From Metellina segmentata (taxonomy: Eukaryota; Arthropoda; Arachnida; Araneae; Tetragnathidae): a stretch of 64,000 nucleotides of DNA. The stretch is taken from positions 62,001 through 126,000 of the forward strand of contig CANAIC010000151.1 in assembly GCA_947359465.1 (NCBI GenBank), written 5' to 3'. The position numbers were made by a program, and so were the translations under genes. The notes under the pieces were generated by a model. The model saw only the letters and a list, made by a program, of their open reading frames with translations. It had not been told where the DNA came from and searched no databases. Positions 55,901-64,000 of the stretch are shown one piece after another. Positions within the stretch are counted from its first letter, which is position 1, and each line of letters starts with the position of its first letter.

Positions 55901-55989
<89 letters not shown>
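55899..55989. repeat. A(n)T(n) tract
   Basis: A56T35. Confidence 0.95.
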
Positions 55990-56008
55990 CATCCCTTCCT
56001 ATAAAATA
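55990..56008 (+). promoter_or_regulatory. TTCCT plus TATA promoter
   Basis: CATCCCTTCCTATAAAATAAG after the T half; ATG at 56057. Confidence 0.65.
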
Positions 56009-56056
56009 AGGTGGTGTGTTAAGAGGTTTTTACTACCTACATCTTCTTACAACATA

Positions 56057-57214
56057 ATGGATACTTATTCCGCTCTGGTCGATCGGATTTTGAAAAATGA
56101 CGTTTTGGCTGAAAAGATTAAAGCCCTTGAACGCAACAATGAGGCGTTAAACTTGATAGTACCTGACTGGGAAAAACGCCTCGAAAATAATGGATTGTAT
56201 CAAAAGTTTAAAAAGGATGCTAAAAATTGTTTTCGCCCTGAACGACTGACCATGAATAACTTTCGCGTCCAAAACCTAAAGGATCAGGTGAAAACCTTTG
56301 ATATGATTTTTGCTGGATATTGCAATGTGTATCGTCCAAATTCTAACTATACTAATAAAATACTACCCCTTTCCATTACTGTTCGAGATTCTAATGTGTT
56401 AACTAAGCTAAGTCAAACTTTAACCAGTGATTTGGATTTTAATAACATACAATTATCGGATACTACCAAACTCAATTTTGCAACCTGCAGTATGTGTTGT
56501 CAATATTGCAATGACGCAAGAGAAGAAATGTCAAACTCGGGCATACATTTATCCTATGATTGTCGGGAGCCTTGTATTTTAGACTTGTATGTTTATGACG
56601 GAAAGAACTTGGTCAATCGTTTTGGATCTCAAGTAATGGATTTTTTCAGGGGACCATTTGTGGCAATTCTTCAGGTGGAAATAAATGTGAGGTACTTTTA
56701 CCTGCTAAACGACAGCAACAAAGATTTCGTACGCATTGGTGGTAATGTAGTCAAAATGATTGCTTTTCCTGAAACTAATTTGAGAGAGTCCAAAATATGT
56801 TTAGGTGATTTAGCACTAATGGCTCAATTGAATGACACCAGAGGTGATCAATTGAATGACACCAGAGGTGATGAATATCCCAGCGGCGGGAAAAGGACCT
56901 TGGAAAATAATGAGGTAGTTGATATAGAGCCTACCAACAAGAAACAGAAAATATTATTGTCCCAGGATCAATATTTTGTACCTCCCGACCCCAAAGAATC
57001 GACTGAGAAAGATGAGGAGGTATGTGACATATTTAACAACAATACCTCAACATCCCAAGATCGATATTTTGAGACACCCAATACCAAAACGTCCACTATA
57101 AAAGACGATGATAATGAGGAGGATGTAGTTGAAATATTACCCACCAACATGATCCAAAAAAATGTAACCCATCATGATGTTTATGAAGTAGAAGAAAGAG
57201 TTCTTGAAATCTAA
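56057..57214 (+). CDS. Unrecognised protein, 385 residues
   Basis: ATG at 56057. Residues 1-40 may be helical. A Cys cluster CSMCCQYC followed by C-x3-C at about 145-180 could bind zinc. QLNDTRGD is duplicated in tandem near residue 260, followed by a disordered acidic tail with a TNKKQKI basic motif and two related segments (SQDQYFVPPDP and SQDRYFETPNT). Function unknown. Confidence 0.8.
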   Translation: MDTYSALVDRILKNDVLAEKIKALERNNEALNLIVPDWEKRLENNGLYQKFKKDAKNCFRPERLTMNNFRVQNLKDQVKTFDMIFAGYCNVYRPNSNYTNKILPLSITVRDSNVLTKLSQTLTSDLDFNNIQLSDTTKLNFATCSMCCQYCNDAREEMSNSGIHLSYDCREPCILDLYVYDGKNLVNRFGSQVMDFFRGPFVAILQVEINVRYFYLLNDSNKDFVRIGGNVVKMIAFPETNLRESKICLGDLALMAQLNDTRGDQLNDTRGDEYPSGGKRTLENNEVVDIEPTNKKQKILLSQDQYFVPPDPKESTEKDEEVCDIFNNNTSTSQDRYFETPNTKTSTIKDDDNEEDVVEILPTNMIQKNVTHHDVYEVEERVLEI

Positions 57215-57267
57215 AACCAGAAGGTGAATGAAATAATAATGATCATTTTAATCAAAGTTGTTAACGC

Positions 57268-58300
<1,033 letters not shown>

Positions 58301-58332
58301 ATTACTGCACTTGTTTATTAACAAAACAAGTT

Positions 58333-58947
58333 ATGGCGTCTTGGAAAAAATGGGTTTTGAAACGTCCCAAAATTGCACGTCAATTTAAAGCTTTCAATAA
58401 AACAGTTAAAAACTTGAAAAAGTTAAAAGGCATTGCCAAAAAAGATGGTGCATTACGTAAAGTGATTTCGGGCGTGTTTAGTAAAAAAGCTTTAAAAACG
58501 ACGGCGTTAGCCACTGTGGTCGGTATAGGAATATCGTATATTGACAATTACATTCAATCCAATTCGGGTTGTTTCTTAACAAATGGATCCACGGTGTGTA
58601 AAGTGCCATCCTATAGTTGTTGTCAACCTGAAGCAGTTGATAATGTTCCGTTTTGTACATTCAGTCCGAAAGGAGACCCCTGTTTGGGGTTTGATGAAGA
58701 CATTGAAAAATCATGTTGTAGATTGTGCGATTGTAAATATTACGATTGCTTACCGCATCAAACCATGGAATGCCGTCGCCCTACCATCGGAGAAGCCTTG
58801 TCCTATTATGCTCAAGAAGCCTCATCTAGTCTTTTTAAAGGGTTCACTCTAATGTTCCCGTGGTTGTATTGGGTTTTAGGAATTGGAATATCAATGATAG
58901 CAGTATGGTTTGCATTCAGTATGTACAAAAAAACAAGAGCACCATGA
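58333..58947 (+). CDS. Cys-rich double-anchored membrane protein, 204 residues
   Basis: ATG at 58333. A basic N-terminal 50 residues precede a hydrophobic stretch at about 56-72 (TTALATVVGIGISYI). A loop with about 14 Cys follows (CCQ, CCRLCDC), then a membrane segment at about 175-197 and a short basic tail. The basic leader, central Cys-rich loop and two anchors fit virion envelope or entry proteins of insect and crustacean viruses, but I cannot name the family. Confidence 0.78.
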   Translation: MASWKKWVLKRPKIARQFKAFNKTVKNLKKLKGIAKKDGALRKVISGVFSKKALKTTALATVVGIGISYIDNYIQSNSGCFLTNGSTVCKVPSYSCCQPEAVDNVPFCTFSPKGDPCLGFDEDIEKSCCRLCDCKYYDCLPHQTMECRRPTIGEALSYYAQEASSSLFKGFTLMFPWLYWVLGIGISMIAVWFAFSMYKKTRAP

Positions 58948-59501
58948 TTGAAATGCTTCGTCAGCTCAATCTTCCAAATGATAGGTTAATTGAATACATT
59001 AGGAACCAGTTAGATTCTGATTTTAACCTTGTACCCATTCATATGCCCTGCAAACCTTTTCGACGACGGATTACGTTGGAATTGGTTCAAAACCCAAAAG
59101 TCGTTCAAGCAGCTACAGAATATATTGAATATTTATTGAAACACAAAGAGAAATATGGTTATTTATATCATTTAATGAATCAACGGTTACTCGTCAAGTT
59201 AGATGTGCGTTATAACGGGGAAATGGCTATAGAAAATAATAGATATGACCAAGTTGTAAAAATAATGGATGCATTGGCCAGGAAATGGGCCCGCAAGAAT
59301 ACGGTGTTGTATGATATTACAAGAGTTGAGTTGCTGTACTTTTTAATTCTATTGATTAATGCAGACATGAATTGGATTACTGTAGATTTCATCTTGCAAG
59401 GAACGAACCGCAAAGGACATGCGCACTTGATTGCTTCCCCAAAGCGTCTATTGGAAAATGAAATATGTAGACCCACAACAACATGTTCAAAAAGGTATTG
59501 A
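58944..59501 (+). CDS. Family G protein, 185 residues
   Basis: The ATG at 58944 overlaps the previous stop (ATGA), which supports this start over upstream GTG or ATG. Paralogue of 39604: KYGYLYH, LLYFLILLINAD and NWITVDFIL match KEYAYLF, LYLLIFYALLVN and NWITIDYI. Function unknown. Confidence 0.75.
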   Translation: MIEMLRQLNLPNDRLIEYIRNQLDSDFNLVPIHMPCKPFRRRITLELVQNPKVVQAATEYIEYLLKHKEKYGYLYHLMNQRLLVKLDVRYNGEMAIENNRYDQVVKIMDALARKWARKNTVLYDITRVELLYFLILLINADMNWITVDFILQGTNRKGHAHLIASPKRLLENEICRPTTTCSKRY

Positions 59502-59530
59502 AAAGAGTGTAAGACACCTAGTAAAGTTTG

Positions 59531-59623
<93 letters not shown>
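59531..59623. repeat. A(n)T(n) tract between convergent genes
   Basis: A49T44; the T half merges with the TAA of the minus gene (59622-59624). Confidence 0.95.
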
Positions 59624-59625
<2 letters not shown>

Positions 59626-61220
59626 GATATTGTACAAGAACCCTCTTCATTTTCTTCTTCACTCACTACTCGTATACTATTTATAAATTTTGCTTCATGT
59701 GGTCCCATCGTTAATTTAATTTTGTCATCGCTCAGTGTAATACGTTTCAATTCTTGTTTGGCACTTGGATCCACTTTTATTTCAAAGCAAATTTTGTGTC
59801 GCGCCAATGTGACTGCAGTCTGTACCATTTTCACATCAATTCCTTCCTCCGAGTTGGAATAATTTTTAAATAGCTGTAACCACTCTTTTACCAGAACGGG
59901 TAAATGCGTTTGTTTGGGAAACTCGTGCGTATCGTCAGCCAACGTCATACACCAAGAATTGAATGGAATGCCAGGCATTTCAATTCGATGGACGGAAAAT
60001 TGAGGAGTGTACTTGAAGGTTTCAAAAATGGTGGCATTTTTCAAGATGCTAGGATTTGCAGTGTGAAAAAGGAAATCTACATTACGAATAGAGTCTTGCG
60101 CTGGACGACCCTCTAAAATGGGATAGCTGAAACAGAAAAAGGTATTTTGGTACACATAACCAATGACCACAGAGTTAACACTGACTTTTTCAACATCAGG
60201 GGGTAGTTTTAAAAATTTACAGACGTAATGAATAGGTGTCCACAGGGTGATGGGTACTTCGTTATACTCTGTATACACATCATATGGGTATCGTACATAC
60301 AAGACCCGATTGGGGCGCACCCCATTGACGGCTAAGGCTACAAATTCTTTTGTATCGGTCGTATGGGGTCGGGTTCCCTCGAACGTTAGGCGTAAGGGCC
60401 ATTCCACAATTAAACCTAAATTTTGAAAGATCTCATCGGACTTTTGCCCGTCATGCGTGTGTAAATAGCTGCGACAATACGAATAGAGAATGTCTTGAAT
60501 TAAACTCTGGGGATCATGCATAGATAATCGTTTTTGAATCATTCCTGTGGATATGACACGTTCTTCGGGTAAGTAGGGTTGTGATACAGGCTCGAATTGA
60601 ATCATTTTAGGATATGAAATTGTTTCTTTGGTCAGAAAAGGAAAGGTGACGACATCACGACGCGTGCTCCATTCGGATGCAAGGGTGAGAACATCATGTA
60701 GAGGTTCTTTACTTAAAAAGCAAATGCGATACAAGGATTGATGACAGGGGAGAGACTTGTCAAAATAACATCCACCTGGATAGGGTAAATCATCCCTGTC
60801 CAAGTACAACACACAATTTTTGTACATGAAAATGTGATCATACGCGGAACGGGGAACACCCTGTAAATATTCTGCAACGACTGAAGGATTCGTGACATAA
60901 TAGGGTGTCGCATACATTTGAAACGTTGCCGATGGTTCCAACATGGGCGTAATAGTTTTCTCATGACCGAGCAAAGCGGTCCACGATTCATTTTGACAGA
61001 CGACCGTAATGGGTGCTTCACGCTTGAAAAATACTTTAAGAGCTTGGGTAAATGGGTGTTGAGAATCCATGCAGATATGATCAAATCGATGCATTTGTAG
61101 GATGGACCAATTGTCAAAATCCATATCGGCAAAGTCCAAAATTATGATACCTTGCTCATTTCGAAAAGAAGTACAACCTCGAAAACGAGCATAAATGGAG
61201 CTATACCTAGGTAAATTCAT
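59622..61220 (-). CDS. Unrecognised protein, 532 residues
   Basis: ATG at 61220; upstream on the minus strand is GTTTAATAAAGC, then the T half of the next tract. Long soluble protein of mixed alpha/beta composition, acidic C-terminus (SEEENEEGS). No repeats, membrane segments or motifs that I can assign. Its length and position among core genes suggest a conserved viral function. Confidence 0.85.
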
Positions 61221-61258
61221 TTATGCTTTATTAAACACACAAGTCTTTGCAAAGACGA

Positions 61259-61259
<1 letters not shown>

Positions 61260-61353
<94 letters not shown>
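61260..61353. repeat. A(n)T(n) tract between two minus genes
   Basis: A44T50. On the minus strand it is downstream of 61362 and upstream of 59622. Confidence 0.95.
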
Positions 61354-61357
<4 letters not shown>

Positions 61358-61361
61358 CATC

Positions 61362-61706
61362 TTATTTATTCTTGATTGATCTCTTCACCATTTCAAAAGT
61401 GCCTTCTTGAATCCCAAACCACTGCCGGCATAATACCTTCCATCGATTCAAATACGCTTGGTGGGTTTTGGGAAATAATTTGGGCACTCTTATATAGTCA
61501 GACAATAACTTTTCTCGATTCTCTAAATATTTCATTCGTTTTGCTGGATCAGTGTTAAACCACCCCAACAAGTCTTTCATTTTTAATTTGGTTTCTATTA
61601 ATAAAAAAACCATCAAGGCTAATTCATTTGTATCTTTCAAAATTTCGACTCTGCATCGGATCACGTCCATTTGATTGGGTGTAAACACTCTGCCACGTCT
61701 TTCCAT
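61362..61706 (-). CDS. Small basic protein, 114 residues
   Basis: ATG at 61706 (the frame begins at a GTG at 61751). Helical and basic, with FTPNQ, a LALMVFLLIETKLKMKDLL helix and several Trp. The stop lies 8 bp before the tract on the minus strand. Only 11 bp separate its ATG from the divergent ATG at 61718. Confidence 0.7.
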   Translation of the reverse strand: MERRGRVFTPNQMDVIRCRVEILKDTNELALMVFLLIETKLKMKDLLGWFNTDPAKRMKYLENREKLLSDYIRVPKLFPKTHQAYLNRWKVLCRQWFGIQEGTFEMVKRSIKNK

Positions 61707-61988
61707 TTTGTTTTGGTATGAAAACTTGCTTTTCGCAGTGGGAGTCGGCACGAATATTTAACGAGAATACAAAAATTTCATTTGAGACGTGCAAGTATGT
61801 TGTTTTATTAGAAAATACAACGACTTTTAACGTAGAGAAGGATTTGAGACGAACCTTGAAAATAAACAAGAAACCATTGGTTTGGTTCATCAACGCATTT
61901 CAAACACTTGGCGCTCGTGTAGAATACGTAGTTTTATTTACACAAAAAGAATTAAAAACACTTGGACCTATTGCAAGCCGACAAACCT

Positions 61989-62991
<1,003 letters not shown>

Positions 62992-63059
62992 TACATACTG
63001 GTAGCTCTTGACGTTAAACATCTTGCATTTCCATTGATAGCAATATTGCCTGATATACG

Positions 63060-63767
63060 ATGGAAGTTGTCCAACGTTTAGAAAATGAATTGTTTGGGAA
63101 AACTTGTTATGATGATGGCGAGTTACAAGAAGTAGAAAAATCCTTAAACTTTTTGATAAAAGTTGTAAAGTATCAACAGGGAATTCCTTATCGAATTATT
63201 AAAAATGCGAATGGATTTCATTTTAGTAAATGCATATGGAGTTACGATGATACCGACAAGGGATTGGATATTTGTTCTTGCCAGACTGAAATATATCATT
63301 CTTTAAAGACCGAAGGTAAGCCTTCTTTAACTGAATCATTGACCATGAACCCGAGTGCTTCTGTTGGTTTACCTACCATACCAATGAAACGTATCAACAT
63401 TCGACGGATGTATTTAGTATTTGCTACTTTAGCGATTGAAAGAAACATTTCTTCTCAAGTGATAAAGTGTGCTGTTGTCACAAATGGTTTTTGGTTTTGT
63501 GCTGATGTAAGAAATGATCCAAATTGGAAAGAAAATGTAGTGCAGGAATTGAAAAAATTAAACATTAAAGAATGTGTCTTAGTGGGTAAACTAGCACACA
63601 CCATGCTTCGACCATGGCTGAGTGACTTGAAAAGTCACTTTTATGGTAATGATCGACTAGTTTATGCGTGTAACAAATGTAAACGCATGACTTGTTGTGT
63701 TCAAACGGCTTATCTTGCCTGGCGAGATTTAAGTAATCAATTACCTTGTTGTCTTGAACACGAGTGA
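63060..63767 (+). CDS. Family C protein without dUTPase, 235 residues
   Basis: ATG at 63060. It shares with the dUTPase fusion protein the E-x-ELFG start, RIIKN, FHFSKC, IKCAVVTNGFWFCADV, and a C-terminal C-x2-C-x4-CC knuckle followed by AYLAWRDL (equal to AYCTWIRTL there). It therefore keeps the metal-like site that 40271 has lost. An insertion of about 25 residues lies near residue 90. Confidence 0.8.
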   Translation: MEVVQRLENELFGKTCYDDGELQEVEKSLNFLIKVVKYQQGIPYRIIKNANGFHFSKCIWSYDDTDKGLDICSCQTEIYHSLKTEGKPSLTESLTMNPSASVGLPTIPMKRINIRRMYLVFATLAIERNISSQVIKCAVVTNGFWFCADVRNDPNWKENVVQELKKLNIKECVLVGKLAHTMLRPWLSDLKSHFYGNDRLVYACNKCKRMTCCVQTAYLAWRDLSNQLPCCLEHE

Positions 63768-63779
63768 ATTGGTTAATGA

Positions 63780-63912
<133 letters not shown>

Positions 63913-63923
63913 ATAAAGTTGCT

Positions 63924-64000
63924 ATGACCATGTCGTACCATGCCTTTTTAAAATCATTGTTTGGAACCCATCATACTCTCCATCGATCTTATTTGCATGG
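63924..64000 (+). CDS. Start of a gene cut by the window edge
   Basis: ATG at 63924, just after AAATATAAAG and the T half of a tract; 25 codons are open to the end of the window. A second in-frame ATG is at 63930. Too short to identify. Confidence 0.5.
   Translation, partial: MTMSYHAFLKSLFGTHHTLHRSYLH

Overview
The window looks like most of the genome of a large eukaryotic DNA virus, most probably one that infects a crustacean or another invertebrate. It is A/T-rich outside the first 5.5 kb. Genes are intronless, tightly packed and often overlapping. Recognisable genes include a D5-type primase-helicase, a largest RNA polymerase subunit split over two loci, a capping-enzyme-like protein, a dUTPase, a Nudix hydrolase, a two-BIR plus RING IAP, several RING proteins and an innexin. 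That mix fits Nucleocytoviricota-type replication and transcription with arthropod host-control genes. The small crustacean family Mininucleoviridae is my best guess from general knowledge; no hallmark capsid, packaging ATPase or DNA polymerase lies in this window to prove it.

Layout. 1-5460: a tandem array of a 1,124-bp non-coding, hairpin-rich unit (four copies and part of a fifth), then shorter derivatives. 5470-5850: a degenerate 14-bp repeat. About 6.4-25.5 kb: an accessory arm with duplicated gene families, pseudogenes, repeat-rich proteins, inverted repeats and conventional TATA/CCAAT promoters. About 25.6-64 kb: mainly + strand genes separated by long A(n)T(n) palindromes. This part holds the dUTPase, IAP, RING proteins, polymerase pieces, Nudix, primase-helicase, innexin, capping enzyme, membrane proteins and a 945-residue coiled-coil protein. 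The last gene runs off the right edge.

The striking organising feature is punctuation. Thirty-two A(n)T(n) tracts, plus one A-only and one T-only tract, sit between genes. Fifteen genes take their TAA stop from the first bases of the tract, so an mRNA would have almost no 3' UTR and a genome-encoded A run. The T half often precedes a TTCCT-plus-TATA promoter. Because A(n)T(n) is its own reverse complement, one tract serves genes on either strand.

Paralogous families used below: A (C-x2-C-x3-CH proteins: 9349, 10831, 15669); B (TDDW proteins: 10006, 13942, 17854); C (N-terminal domain of the dUTPase protein: 25669, 40271, 63060); D (17285, 42929); E (MIPVY proteins: 21930, 29299); F (tail-anchored, possibly Bcl-2-like: 22964, 30094, 30905); G (39604, 58944); H (41752, 61989); I (YAKD/YPK repeat proteins: 43470, 52123, 52842); J (zinc finger plus coiled coil: 6462 broken, 12109 intact).

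Taken together, the right part supplies nucleotide metabolism, replication and cap-dependent transcription. The IAP, RING, family F and innexin genes probably act on host cell death, ubiquitin signalling and cell-cell communication. Most other proteins are unrecognised. Start codons were moved to an ATG wherever the longest open frame began at GTG or TTG.
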